Assembly: GCA_026392455.1 (NCBI GenBank)
Contig: JAPLCB010000004.1
Coordinates: 1-64,000 of the forward strand
Origin: Propionibacteriales bacterium
GTDB lineage: Bacteria > Actinomycetota > Actinomycetes > Propionibacteriales > Nocardioidaceae
Reading direction: 5' to 3'
DNA: 64,000 nt
The position numbers and the translations under genes are program-made. Shown here piece after piece: positions 45,270 through 54,774 of this stretch. The stretch's first letter is position 1; each line of letters starts with the position of its first letter. Under the pieces are notes generated by a model. That model saw only the letters and a list, made by a program, of their open reading frames with translations. It did no database searches and was not told the origin of the DNA.

Positions 45270-46577
45270 TCAGCAGTGCGGCAGACCGAGCCGTCCCAGC
45301 GGTACCGCCGCCGCCAGCGCGGCGTACCCGGCAGGACTGAAGTGCAGGTGGTCGCCGCCGTCGTACGCCGGCAGGATCCGGGTCGGCCGGGCCGGGTCAC
45401 GGACCGCGGCGTCGAAGTCGACCACTCCGTCGCTGAGGCGCTGTGACCGGATCCAGGCATTCACCGCCACCCGGGTGCTCTCGCCCGTCGCGCCGTAGCC
45501 GGGCTGGAGGGTGCCTTCGTCGGGGGTGAGGGTGCCGAGCAGGATCCGGATCCCGCGGGCGTGGGCCCTGCTGATCGCCGTCCGGTAGCCGGTGATCAGG
45601 GCAGCCGGAGTAGCCAGCGACTGCCCGATGTCGTTGATCCCCTCCAGCAGGATCAGGGTCGTCGTCCCCGGCTGGTCGAGGCCGTCACGCTCCAGGCGGG
45701 AGAGCCCGGACGGACCGAAGATCGGGACCAGCGCGTCCTGGAGCAGCTGGTTGCCCGAGATCCCGGCGTTCACCACCGACAACGGCAACCCGGCTGCCCG
45801 GACCCGCCGCGCCAGGTGGTCGGGGTACCGCGCGTCGAGGTCGATGTTGGTGGGCACCGGGAGGACCGGTGCCACCGCGCCCTGGAAGCCGTCGGTGATC
45901 GAGTCACCGAACGCGACCACGGTCCCGGTCGCGGTCCCCACCCGGAGGTCCAGGCCGCTGAGGTACGGGACGCCCTGGGGGATCGCCGGGAGCTGCGGCA
46001 CGGGCAGGGCGTTGAAGCCGGCGGCGGCAGGATTCCCGCTGGCGTCCCCGGAGAGCGGTGCCGTCTGCCAGGTGGTCTGCCCGGCGAGGACGTGCTGGGT
46101 GGCCGGACCGGGGACCCCGGCGACGTACACGCTGGCCAGCAGGGTCCTGAAGGCACGGACCTCCATGGCGACCGGGTCGCTGACCACGTCCGCCCCCCGC
46201 GGGATCGTGACCGACCGAGCCCCGCGGAAGGTGACGTTGCGCAGGGTGCCGGCCGCCACGGTCGCCCCGGTGTCCTGACGCCCGAGGGTGACGGCCCCGA
46301 GGGTGACCGGGGCGAGACCGAACCTGTTGGAGAACCGCAGTCGTGCAACCGACCCGTCACCGTGCGGGACGACCTGGATCCGGAAGGTCTGGTGCAGCGG
46401 GGGCACGCTGGCGAGGCCGTCGGTCGGGACCGCCGTCCAGGACGCGACCCAGTGCTTGTCGGACTGGCCGGCGCAGGCCGTCGACAAGGCGGCCACCCCC
46501 GACGGGGTGGCAAGAAGCCCGGCGAGGCTGGTGAGGAGGACGGCGAGGATGCCCAGGGACGGCTGACGCAGGCGCAT
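45270..46577 (-). CDS. secreted SGNH/GDSL hydrolase
   Basis: A 435-residue secreted esterase/lipase. Signal peptide at residues 1–30. After a ~180-residue N-terminal region with Trp/Arg-rich beta strands (WVASWTAVP at the start) come the four SGNH blocks: FGDSITDG (Ser), NAGISGNQLL (Gly), LLEGINDIG (Asn region) and DGGDHLHFSPAGY (catalytic Asp/His). Monocistronic; its start lies 72 bp from the divergent mec gene. Confidence 0.88.
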   Translation of the reverse strand: MRLRQPSLGILAVLLTSLAGLLATPSGVAALSTACAGQSDKHWVASWTAVPTDGLASVPPLHQTFRIQVVPHGDGSVARLRFSNRFGLAPVTLGAVTLGRQDTGATVAAGTLRNVTFRGARSVTIPRGADVVSDPVAMEVRAFRTLLASVYVAGVPGPATQHVLAGQTTWQTAPLSGDASGNPAAAGFNALPVPQLPAIPQGVPYLSGLDLRVGTATGTVVAFGDSITDGFQGAVAPVLPVPTNIDLDARYPDHLARRVRAAGLPLSVVNAGISGNQLLQDALVPIFGPSGLSRLERDGLDQPGTTTLILLEGINDIGQSLATPAALITGYRTAISRAHARGIRILLGTLTPDEGTLQPGYGATGESTRVAVNAWIRSQRLSDGVVDFDAAVRDPARPTRILPAYDGGDHLHFSPAGYAALAAAVPLGRLGLPHC

Positions 46578-46636
46578 ACCCGGGCAAACGAGCCGTCCGG
46601 TGGGCGGTCACGGCCGGGTCGCCACCCGCCACCGCC

Positions 46637-46642
46637 TACGCT
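46637..46642 (+). promoter_or_regulatory. -10 element, leaderless mec-cysO-cysM operon
   Basis: TACGCT, then 7 nt to the GTG at 46650; no ribosome site lies between. Confidence 0.55.
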
Positions 46643-46649
46643 TGTCGGT

Positions 46650-47069
46650 GTGTTGAAACTGGACCAGGCGACGTACGACGCCATCGTCGCGCACGCCAAG
46701 CGGGACCACCCCGACGAGGCCTGCGGGATCGTGGCGGGAGCCGAGGGCAGCGATGTCCCGGCGCGGCACGTGCCGATGATCAACGCGGCCGGTTCGCCGA
46801 CGTTCTACGAGTTCGACTCGACCGAGCTGCTCGCCCTGTACAAGGAGATGTGGGCCAAGGACGAGGAGCCGGTGGTGATCTACCACTCGCACACCGCGAC
46901 CGAGGCCTACCCGAGCAGGACCGACATCGGGCTGGCGAACGAGCCGGGCGCCCACTACGTGTTGGTGTCGACACGCGAACACGGGAATAGTGAGGGCCCG
47001 GTGGAGTTCAGGTCCTACAGAATCATCGACGGGGTCGTCACCGAGGAAGACGTCTCCATCAGCGCCTGA
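46650..47069 (+). CDS. mec: JAMM-type peptidase Mec (Mov34/MPN/PAD-1 family)
   Basis: A 139-residue zinc isopeptidase-like protein. The JAMM motif is YHSHTATEAYPSRTDI near residue 79 (H-S-H...D), with the upstream Glu in DEACGIVAG. In Mycobacterium tuberculosis the homologue releases cysteine from the CysO–cysteine adduct. The operon order mec-cysO-cysM here is the same. The start is GTG-TTG, with GTG at 46650. Confidence 0.9.
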   Translation: MLKLDQATYDAIVAHAKRDHPDEACGIVAGAEGSDVPARHVPMINAAGSPTFYEFDSTELLALYKEMWAKDEEPVVIYHSHTATEAYPSRTDIGLANEPGAHYVLVSTREHGNSEGPVEFRSYRIIDGVVTEEDVSISA

Positions 47070-47118
47070 ACCACCAGCTGCACCCACGAGCTGTACTACT
47101 GAGAAGCAAGAGGACGAC

Positions 47119-48368
<1,250 letters not shown>

Positions 48369-48369
48369 G

Positions 48370-48729
48370 ATGGACCTCCTCCAGATCATCCTGTCCGGGA
48401 TCTGCGGCCTGGCCGCGCTCTCGCTGGTCGTCGAGATCGTCCGGGACCGTCAGCCCGGCAACGTCTCCTTCTTCGCCCTGGTCGCGATCGAGCTCGGGCT
48501 CCTGGTCCAGCTGGTCTGGGGCATCGTCCGGGTGGTCGACGACCACCGCGGCGTCGACGTCGGCACGTACGTCGGGTACCTGCTCGGCGCGCTCGTCCTT
48601 CTCCCGGTCGGCTACCTCTGGTCGGTCTCGGAGAAGAACCGTGGCGGCACCGGGGTGCTGCTCGTCGCGGTCGTGGTGGTGCCGGTGCTGCTGCTCCGCC
48701 TGCACGGCATCTGGTCGGCCCATGTCTAG
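48370..48729 (+). CDS. small membrane protein
   Basis: A 119-residue protein with four predicted membrane segments (LLQIILSGICGLAALSLVVEI; FFALVAIELGLLVQLVWGIV; YVGYLLGALVLLPVGYLWSV; GVLLVAVVVVPVLLL, each quoted in part). No motif is recognised. It begins one base after the cysM stop (TGAGATG region) and overlaps the next membrane gene by 8 bp, a conserved-looking pair of unknown function. Confidence 0.75.
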   Translation: MDLLQIILSGICGLAALSLVVEIVRDRQPGNVSFFALVAIELGLLVQLVWGIVRVVDDHRGVDVGTYVGYLLGALVLLPVGYLWSVSEKNRGGTGVLLVAVVVVPVLLLRLHGIWSAHV

Positions 48730-49108
48730 CGGCTTCGGTCGGGTGCTGGTCTTCGTCTACGGCATCTTCGCGCTGAGCGCGACCGGCCGTTCCTCGGTGC
48801 AGCTGACCACCAAGGCGTCCGAGGCGCCGTTCCCCTACACGCTCTCGGCGTTCGCCGCGGTGGTCTACGTGGTGGCCACCTGGGCGCTGGCCACCGGTCG
48901 ACGGGGTGTTGCGACCGCCGCCGTCGGGATCGAGCTGGCCGGAGTCCTCCTGGTCGGGCTGACCAGCGAGATCTGGCCGCAGGACTACCCGGACGCCACC
49001 GTCTGGTCGGACTTCGGCAGCGGCTACGGCTACGTCCCGCTGCTGCTGCCGTTCGTGGGCCTGTGGTGGCTGCACCGGACCCGGGCGACGGAGCACCACC
49101 CGGAATGA
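48722..49108 (+). CDS. small membrane protein
   Basis: A 128-residue protein with four hydrophobic segments. An SATGRSSVQLTTKASEAP loop lies near residue 19 and DYPDATVWSDFGSGYGYVPLLLP near 90 (key part DFGSGYGYVPLL). Function unknown; it is coupled to the preceding membrane gene. Homologues next to murI are familiar in actinobacteria but unnamed. Confidence 0.75.
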   Translation: MSSGFGRVLVFVYGIFALSATGRSSVQLTTKASEAPFPYTLSAFAAVVYVVATWALATGRRGVATAAVGIELAGVLLVGLTSEIWPQDYPDATVWSDFGSGYGYVPLLLPFVGLWWLHRTRATEHHPE

Positions 49109-49135
49109 ACCCGGCGTCGTCCGCCTTGTGCTGAG

Positions 49136-50374
49136 GTGAGCACCGTGGAGAAGGCCGGCCCCCAGGACCCGTCGGTCGGGGACGGCCCCGGCGGGGACGG
49201 CCGCCACGTCGGGCTGGCGATCACCGCGCTGGCTCTCGGTGGCTTCGCGATCGGCACCACCGAGTTCGTGACGATGGGCCTGCTGCCCGAGATCGCCCGC
49301 GGTATCGGCTCCTCGATCCCGAAGACCGGTCACATCATCTCGGCGTACGCGCTCGGGGTCGTCGTGGGGGCGCCGGTGATCGTGGCCCTCGGCGCCCGGT
49401 TGCCCCGACGCGGGCTGGCGGTGGCCCTGGTGCTCGCCCTCGGGATCGGGAACGGTGCGACCGCGCTGGCGCACGGCTACGGCCAGGTGATGCTCGCCAG
49501 GTTCGTGGCCGGTCTCCCGCACGGCGCCTACTTCGGGGTGGCGTCGCTGATCGCAGCGTCGCTGGTCGAGGAGCACCGCCGCGGACGTGCTGTCAGCGGG
49601 GTGATGCTCGGGCTCTCGGTCGCCACCGTGGCCGGTGTCCCGGCGAGCACCTGGCTGGGGCAGGACCTCGGTTGGCGCAGTGCGTACTGGGCGGTGCTGG
49701 GGATCACCGCGGTCACGGCGGTGGGCCTGCTGGCGTTCGTGCCGGCGTCCCGTGGCAACCCGGCAGCGACGATCCGCGGCGAGCTCCTCGCCCTGACCAA
49801 GCCGCAGGTCCTCTTCGCGCTCGGCGCCGGGATGATCGGCTTCGGCGGCATCTTCGCGATGTACAGCTACGTCGCCCCGCTGGTCACCGACGTCGCCGAC
49901 CTCTCCCGCTCTGCCATCCCGTACTTCCTGCTCGCGTTCGGGATCGGGTCGGTGATCGGTGCCTGGCTCGCCGGCCGGATGGCGGACTGGAACAACGAGC
50001 GCTCGGTCATCATCGGGTTCGTCGCCGCGGTTGCGACCCTGCTGGTGATCGTCGGGGTCGCCGCCACCCCGGTGCTGCTCTGGGCGGCGGTGCTCTGCCT
50101 GGGACTGCTCGGGTCGGTGCTCGCCATCAACCTGCAGATCCGGCTGATGCACGCAGCCGGTGACGCCCAGATGCTCGGAGCCGCGCTCAACCACTCCGCT
50201 CTCAACGTCGCCAACGGGCTCGGCGCCTGGCTCGGCTCGGTGGTGATCGCTGCCGGGCACGGCTACCGCTCGCCGAGCCTGGTGGGCGCCGGGCTGGCGG
50301 TGCTGGGCCTGGTCGTCTTCGTGCTGGGGCTCGCGCGCAGGTCCGGGTCGAGCCCGAGAAGCGCTCCGGAGTGA
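49136..50374 (+). CDS. MFS exporter (AraJ/drug-efflux-like)
   Basis: A 412-residue transporter with 12 hydrophobic segments. ALALGGFAIGTTEFVTMGLLPEIA near residue 32 (key part GTTEFVTMGLLPEIA) and RFVAGLPHGAYFGVASLIAASL near 122 (key part GLPHGAYFGVASL) identify the DHA1 group that includes sugar and chloramphenicol exporters. The exported compound cannot be predicted. GTG start at 49136; GTG five codons later is an alternative. Confidence 0.85.
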   Translation: MSTVEKAGPQDPSVGDGPGGDGRHVGLAITALALGGFAIGTTEFVTMGLLPEIARGIGSSIPKTGHIISAYALGVVVGAPVIVALGARLPRRGLAVALVLALGIGNGATALAHGYGQVMLARFVAGLPHGAYFGVASLIAASLVEEHRRGRAVSGVMLGLSVATVAGVPASTWLGQDLGWRSAYWAVLGITAVTAVGLLAFVPASRGNPAATIRGELLALTKPQVLFALGAGMIGFGGIFAMYSYVAPLVTDVADLSRSAIPYFLLAFGIGSVIGAWLAGRMADWNNERSVIIGFVAAVATLLVIVGVAATPVLLWAAVLCLGLLGSVLAINLQIRLMHAAGDAQMLGAALNHSALNVANGLGAWLGSVVIAAGHGYRSPSLVGAGLAVLGLVVFVLGLARRSGSSPRSAPE

Positions 50375-50412
50375 TGTCGGTCGCGATCGTGGGCATTTCG
50401 CCTCCAGACCAC

Positions 50413-50418
50413 TAGCCT
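50413..50418 (+). promoter_or_regulatory. -10 element, leaderless murI
   Basis: TAGCCT, then 6 nt to the GTG at 50425. Confidence 0.55.
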
Positions 50419-50424
50419 GTCGGG

Positions 50425-51273
50425 GTGGCGGACGCACCGATCGGGATCTTCGACTCGGGCTTCGGTGGACTCACCGTGGCTCGGGCCGTCATCGACCAAT
50501 TGCCGCACGAGTCCGTCCTCTACCTGGGTGACACCGCTCGGCAGCCGTACGGCCCCAAACCCATCGGCGAGGTGCGCGAGTACGCCCTGGAGTGCCTGGA
50601 CCACCTGGTCGACCAAGGCGTCAAGATGCTGGTGATCGCGTGCAACTCGGCGAGCGCGGCGATGCTGCGCGACGCCCGGGAGCGGTACGACGTGCCGGTC
50701 GTCGAGGTGATCCTGCCGGCCACCCGGCGCGCGGTCGCCGCCACCCGCTCGGGTCGGATCGGCGTGATCTGCACCCAGGCGACCGCGTCGTCGCAGGCCT
50801 ACGACGACGCCTTCGCGGCGGCGACCCAGGTCACGCTGAGCACCCAGGCATGCCCGCGCTTCGTCGACTTCGTCGAGCAGGGCGTCACCAGTGGTCCGGA
50901 CCTGATCGCAGCAGCCCACGAGTACCTGGACCCGCTGGTTGCCGCCGGGGTCGACACCCTGGTCCTGGGGTGCACCCACTACCCGTTGCTCACCGGCGTC
51001 ATCTCCTACGTGATGGGCGACGGCGTCACCCTGGTGAGCAGTGCCGAGGAGTGCGCCAAGGACGTCTACCGGGCCCTCGTCGAGAAGAACCTGCTGCAGG
51101 ACCCGGCAGTGCTGGCCGGAGCGGCTCCGACGCACCGGTTCTCGACCACCGGGCAGCCCGGCGAGTTCGCCACGATCGGGCGCCGCTTCCTCGGACCCGA
51201 GCTGGTGGCCGCCAGTCAGTTCGTAGGAAGCTCGAGCGTCGTCAGCGCCAAGGTCGAGGCGGGCGTGCGGTGA
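50425..51273 (+). CDS. murI: glutamate racemase
   Basis: Makes D-glutamate for peptidoglycan; 282 residues. [17 protein letters not shown] at residues 4–20, [11 protein letters not shown] near 33, the first catalytic Cys in [10 protein letters not shown] near 71 and the second in GCTHYPLL near 182. The order murI – Rv1339-like – rph – rdgB is the mycobacterial-type arrangement. The 3' end overlaps the next GTG by 4 bp. Confidence 0.94.
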   Translation: MADAPIGIFDSGFGGLTVARAVIDQLPHESVLYLGDTARQPYGPKPIGEVREYALECLDHLVDQGVKMLVIACNSASAAMLRDARERYDVPVVEVILPATRRAVAATRSGRIGVICTQATASSQAYDDAFAAATQVTLSTQACPRFVDFVEQGVTSGPDLIAAAHEYLDPLVAAGVDTLVLGCTHYPLLTGVISYVMGDGVTLVSSAEECAKDVYRALVEKNLLQDPAVLAGAAPTHRFSTTGQPGEFATIGRRFLGPELVAASQFVGSSSVVSAKVEAGVR

Positions 51274-52028
51274 GGCTCACCGTCGTGGGGTGCGCCGGCT
51301 CCTACCCCGGCCCTGAGTCGCCGGCCAGCTGCTACCTGCTGGAGACCGAGCACGAGGGTGGCACCTTCCGGCTCCTGCTCGACCTCGGCAGCGGGGCGCT
51401 GGGAACCCTGCACCGGTACATCGACCCGGTCGACGTCGATGCCGTGCTGCTCTCGCACCTGCACGCCGACCACTGCCTGGACCTGACCGGCTTCTACGTC
51501 CTGCGCAAGTACCACCCGACCGGGGCGCAGCCGCGGATCCCGGTCTGGGGACCGCAGGACACCGACCGCCGGATGGCGAAGGCCTACGACCTCGACGAGG
51601 ACCCGGGGATGAACGAGGAGTTCGCGTTCACGCTGTACCCCGAGGAGACGTTCACGGTCGGGCCGTTCGAGGTCACGGCCCGGATCGTGGCGCACCCGGT
51701 CACGGCGTACGGCTTGAGGATCCGGGCCGACGGTCGGACCTTGGCGTACTCGGGCGACACCGGGACCTGCGACGCCCTGGTGGAGACCGCCCGGGACGCC
51801 GACTTCTTCCTCTGCGAGGCTTCGTTCATCGAGGGCCAGGACAACCCCCCGGACCTGCACCTGACCGGGGCCGAGGCCGGGGTGATGGCCACCCAGGCAG
51901 GGGCCCGCAGGCTGGTGCTGACCCATGTCCCGCCCTGGCACGACGAGCAGGTGATGCTCGCTGAGGCGACCTTGACCTACGACGGCCCGCTCGAGCTGGC
52001 CGAGCCCGGAAAGACCTACGAGATCTAG
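51270..52028 (+). CDS. MBL-fold phosphodiesterase, Rv1339-like
   Basis: A 252-residue metallo-beta-lactamase-fold protein. [22 protein letters not shown] at the start, metal motif [11 protein letters not shown] near residue 64, YSGDTGTCD near 160 and LTHVPPWHD near 217. The homologue in M. tuberculosis, also after murI, has been described as an atypical cyclic-nucleotide phosphodiesterase, so cAMP hydrolysis is a reasonable but unproven assignment. GTG start coupled to murI. Confidence 0.85.
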   Translation: MRLTVVGCAGSYPGPESPASCYLLETEHEGGTFRLLLDLGSGALGTLHRYIDPVDVDAVLLSHLHADHCLDLTGFYVLRKYHPTGAQPRIPVWGPQDTDRRMAKAYDLDEDPGMNEEFAFTLYPEETFTVGPFEVTARIVAHPVTAYGLRIRADGRTLAYSGDTGTCDALVETARDADFFLCEASFIEGQDNPPDLHLTGAEAGVMATQAGARRLVLTHVPPWHDEQVMLAEATLTYDGPLELAEPGKTYEI

Positions 52029-52222
52029 CCGGGACCAGCAAGCCCGGCGGCGTGCACGCACAGCGCGATCTGCACCCGGTTCTCGACCTCCAGCTTGGTG
52101 GACGACCAGCCGATGTGCGCCTTGGCCGTCGGCACGCCCAGGAACAGGGTGGCGGCGATCTCGGCGATGCCCGGCCCTCGGCCCACGGCGAGAGCGACCT
52201 CGTGCCCGCGCTCGGTGAGCAT
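52025..52222 (-). pseudogene. remnant of a LuxR/NarL-type HTH domain
   Basis: Reading leftward from 52222, [21 protein letters not shown], then [29 protein letters not shown] and AAGLAGPG aligns along its length with the C-terminal DNA-binding domain of NarL-type response regulators (LTEREREVL...AEIA..LFLS..TVKTHV...KL...R.Q.V..A...GL). Key positions have changed, and no receiver domain or start signal lies upstream. It is squeezed between the phosphodiesterase gene and rph. I read it as a decayed response regulator. Confidence 0.65.
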
Positions 52223-52258
52223 CGGGTCGCCGGCGTCGCCGGCGTCGTGGTGTCTGGA

Positions 52259-52264
52259 TACCCT
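52259..52264 (+). promoter_or_regulatory. -10 element, leaderless rph
   Basis: TACCCT, then 6 nt to the ATG at 52271, placed inside the edge of the LuxR remnant region. Confidence 0.5.
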
Positions 52265-52270
52265 CACCCC

Positions 52271-52999
52271 ATGACCCGAGCAGACGGCCGAGCCGACGAC
52301 GAACTCCGCGAGATCACCTTCACCCGCAATTGGCAGGACCACCCCGCCGGATCGGTGCTGGTCGAGTTCGGTCGGACGAAGGTGCTCTGCGCCGCCTCCG
52401 CCTCGGTCGGTGTCCCGCGCTGGCGCAAGGGATCGGGCCTGGGGTGGGTCACCGCCGAGTACGCGATGCTGCCGTCGGCGACCAACACCCGCTCGGACCG
52501 GGAGTCGGTCAAGGGTCGGATCGGCGGCCGCACCCACGAGATCTCCCGGTTGATCGGCCGTTCGCTGCGTGCTGCCATCGACTACCAGGCGCTCGGCGAG
52601 AACACCATCGTCCTGGACTGCGACGTCCTGCAGGCCGACGGCGGCACCCGGACCGCGGCGATCACCGGCGCCTACGTTGCGCTGGCCGACGCCGTGGCCC
52701 ACCTGAAGGCCGAGGGAGCACTCGCCGGCGAGCCGCTGGTGTCCTCGATCGCCGCCGTATCGGTCGGCATCATCGACGGCGTCCCGCGACTGGACCTTCC
52801 CTACGAGGAGGACGTCCGGGCCGAGACCGACATGAACGTCGTGATGAACGGCGCCGGCTCCTTCATCGAGGTGCAGGGCACCGCCGAGGGAGCCCCGTTC
52901 AACCGTTCCGAGCTGGACGCCCTGCTCGCGCTGGCCGAGAAGGGCTGCGCCGACCTGACCCGGCTCCAGCACGAGGCGCTCGCTGCCCATGCTGGTTGA
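52271..52999 (+). CDS. rph: ribonuclease PH
   Basis: A phosphorolytic 3' exoribonuclease that trims tRNA precursors; 242 residues. Hallmarks are [34 protein letters not shown] (key part [11 protein letters not shown]) and [24 protein letters not shown] (key part [14 protein letters not shown]). The gene ends HAG-stop, where GGT-TGA is the start of the downstream repeat array, so the repeat supplies the stop codon. Confidence 0.94.
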   Translation: MTRADGRADDELREITFTRNWQDHPAGSVLVEFGRTKVLCAASASVGVPRWRKGSGLGWVTAEYAMLPSATNTRSDRESVKGRIGGRTHEISRLIGRSLRAAIDYQALGENTIVLDCDVLQADGGTRTAAITGAYVALADAVAHLKAEGALAGEPLVSSIAAVSVGIIDGVPRLDLPYEEDVRAETDMNVVMNGAGSFIEVQGTAEGAPFNRSELDALLALAEKGCADLTRLQHEALAAHAG

Positions 53000-53176
53000 G
53001 GTGCGAGCGCAGCGTCCCCCGCTGGTTGAGGTGCGAGCGCAGCGGCCCCTGCTGGTTGATGTGCGAGCGCAGCGTCCCCTGCTGGTTGAGGTGCGAGCGC
53101 AGCGTCCCCTGCTGGTTGAGGTGCGAGCGCAGCGTCCCCTGCTGGTTGAGGTGCGAGCGCAGCGAGCCTCGAAACC
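52991..53176 (+). repeat. 30-bp tandem array (six units) of a REP-like element
   Basis: Five 30-bp units begin GCTGGTTGAGGTGCGAGCGC and end AGCGTCCCCT or a close variant. The sixth runs on into AGCGAGCCTCGAAACC, which completes the full 33-bp element. The array starts inside the rph stop codon and ends 11 bp before rdgB. There are no spacers, so it is not CRISPR. A degenerate copy is found at 42208. Confidence 0.92.
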
Positions 53177-53187
53177 GGGTGACCCGG

Positions 53188-53832
53188 ATGCCTGAGGTCT
53201 TCCTCGCATCGCGCAACGCCAAGAAGCTGGCCGAGATGCAACGCATCCTCGGCGAGGCCGTCCCTGGTCTGACCGTGCTCGGCCTCGACGACGTGCCGCC
53301 GTACGACGAGCCCGTCGAGGACGCGCCGGACTTCGTCGGGAACGCCTTGCTCAAGGCGCGGGCCGGTTTCGCGGTCTCGGGGCTGCCGACCCTGGCGGAC
53401 GACAGCGGACTCTGCGTCGACGCCCTCAACGGGATGCCGGGCGTGCTCTCGGCCCGTTGGTCGGGGCCCCCCAAGGATGACGACCGGAACAACCGGCTCC
53501 TGCTCGACCAGCTCCAGGACGTCCCTGACGAGCGTCGGGGAGCGGAGTTCCGGTGCTCGGTCGCGCTGGTCTACCGCGGTACCTCGGGCGAGGTCGTCGA
53601 GGAGGCGGTCGCCGGCGTGATGCGGGGTCGGGTCATCCGGGACCTGCGGGGGACCGGCGGTTTCGGGTACGACGTGTTGTTCATCCCCGACGACCAGGAC
53701 GGGGAGCTGACCTCGGCTGAAATCTCGCCAGCGGAGAAGGACCTGATCTCGCACCGGGGAAGGTCGCTGCGCGCGATCGCCCCGGTGATCTCTGCTGCGC
53801 TGGGTGGTGGCTCGTCGGGTTCTCGACCCTAG
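53188..53832 (+). CDS. rdgB: XTP/dITP diphosphatase (RdgB/HAM1)
   Basis: A 214-residue house-cleaning pyrophosphatase removing non-canonical purine nucleotides. FLASRNAKKLAEMQRIL at the start, FVGNALLKARAG near residue 50, TLADDSGLCVDALNGMPGVLSARW (key part ADDSGLCVDALNG) near 67 and GFGYDVLFIPD near 157. ATG 53188 was chosen; a GTG three codons earlier abuts the repeat. Ends in a Gly/Ser-rich tail. Confidence 0.93.
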   Translation: MPEVFLASRNAKKLAEMQRILGEAVPGLTVLGLDDVPPYDEPVEDAPDFVGNALLKARAGFAVSGLPTLADDSGLCVDALNGMPGVLSARWSGPPKDDDRNNRLLLDQLQDVPDERRGAEFRCSVALVYRGTSGEVVEEAVAGVMRGRVIRDLRGTGGFGYDVLFIPDDQDGELTSAEISPAEKDLISHRGRSLRAIAPVISAALGGGSSGSRP

Positions 53833-53895
53833 GCAGGAGAACGCGGCGAGAAACCTGTCCCAGGTCGAGAATCAGCACGCCTCGCGACCGCTGGG

Positions 53896-53968
53896 TGCGC
53901 TCGGAGAGATTCGAACTCTCACTGGACGGCACCTAAAGCCGTTGCCTCTGCCGTTGGGCTACGAGCGC
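53896..53968 (-). tRNA. short (class I) tRNA with UAG anticodon, nominally tRNA-Leu
   Basis: A full cloverleaf is seen. The acceptor stem GCGCTCG/CGAGCGC is perfect, the anticodon stem is ACGGC/GCCGT with loop TTTAGGT, and the T arm is GAGAG-TTCGAAT-CTCTC. The discriminator is A and the 3' CCA is not encoded. The D stem has only three good pairs. The anticodon UAG reads CUA (Leu), but the variable loop is only 5 nt (CCAGT), whereas bacterial tRNA-Leu normally has a long variable arm. Total length 73 nt. Confidence 0.85.
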
Positions 53969-53980
53969 TTCGGCGAGAGT

Positions 53981-54451
53981 CTATGCGTCGATCCCGAGGT
54001 CCCGGCGCAGCTTCGCGACGTGCCCGGTGGCCCGGACGTTGTAGTGACCGAAGACGACCTTCCCGTCCTCGTCCACGACGATCGTCGAGCGGATGACGCC
54101 CTGGACGACCTTGCCGTAGAGCTTCTTCTCGCCGTACGCGCCGTACGCGGTCATCACGGACTTGTCAGCGTCCGACGCGAGGGTGATCGTGAGTGCGTCG
54201 CGCTCGCGGAACTTGGCGAGCTTCTCCGGCTTGTCGGGGGAGATCCCGACCACGGTGTAGCCGGCCGACTCCAAGGTGTTCAACGACTCGCTGAAGTCGC
54301 AGGCCTGCTTGGTGCAGCCGGGGGTCATCGCGGACGGGTAGAAGTACACGATCACCTTCTTCCCGCGCAGATCCTGCAGGGTCACGGTGCCGGTGTCGGT
54401 GGGCAGGGAGAAGTCGGGTGCGGTGTCGCCGGGTGCGAGTCGTCCAGTCAT
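53981..54451 (-). CDS. bcp: peroxiredoxin, Bcp/PrxQ type
   Basis: A 156-residue thioredoxin-dependent peroxidase. APDFSLPTDTG near residue 11, and VYFYPSAMTPGCTKQACDFSESL with the peroxidatic Cys and a second Cys five residues later (C-x4-C), as in atypical two-Cys PrxQ proteins. RSTIVVDEDGKVVF near 119. The ATG at 54451 is preceded by TACCGT at 7 nt on the minus strand. Confidence 0.92.
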   Translation of the reverse strand: MTGRLAPGDTAPDFSLPTDTGTVTLQDLRGKKVIVYFYPSAMTPGCTKQACDFSESLNTLESAGYTVVGISPDKPEKLAKFRERDALTITLASDADKSVMTAYGAYGEKKLYGKVVQGVIRSTIVVDEDGKVVFGHYNVRATGHVAKLRRDLGIDA

Positions 54452-54458
54452 GACGGAC

Positions 54459-54464
54459 ACGGTA
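54459..54464 (-). promoter_or_regulatory. -10 element, leaderless bcp
   Basis: Minus-strand TACCGT with 7 nt to the ATG at 54451. Confidence 0.5.
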
Positions 54465-54516
54465 ACGTTCGGCAGCAGAGCACCGCAGTGCGGTCCTGAG
54501 GCGTGGAGGAGCTGGC

Positions 54517-54765
54517 GTGGGAGACAGGAACCTGAGTTCGATCGAGAGCGACATCGAGCTGACCCGTGAGCGGTTGGCGAGCACGATCGACCAGCTCGCG
54601 TACCGCACCAGCCCGAAGACGATCGCCAAGCGTGAGGTCAACCAGATCAAGGGCTTCTTCGTCGACCCCAACGGGGTGCCGCGACAGGACAACATCCTCA
54701 AGGCCGTCGGTGGCGTTGCCGGTGTCGTGGTCGTCTTCGCCCTGATCCGCAAGATCGTCAAGTAG
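54517..54765 (+). CDS. DUF3618 small membrane protein
   Basis: An 82-residue protein. SIESDIELTRERLASTIDQL (residues ~8–27) is the DUF3618 signature, followed by a linker and a single C-terminal membrane segment (VGGVAGVVVVFALI) with basic residues after it. The function is unknown. A strong GGAGGAG lies before the GTG, so it is well translated. The next gene follows 9 bp later. Confidence 0.87.
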   Translation: MGDRNLSSIESDIELTRERLASTIDQLAYRTSPKTIAKREVNQIKGFFVDPNGVPRQDNILKAVGGVAGVVVVFALIRKIVK

Positions 54766-54774
54766 CTCCTGCCC

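Noticed and set aside
52991-53176. CRISPR-like array
   Set aside because: The six units are contiguous with no unique spacers, and no cas genes are present; it is a tandem repeat of an intergenic element.
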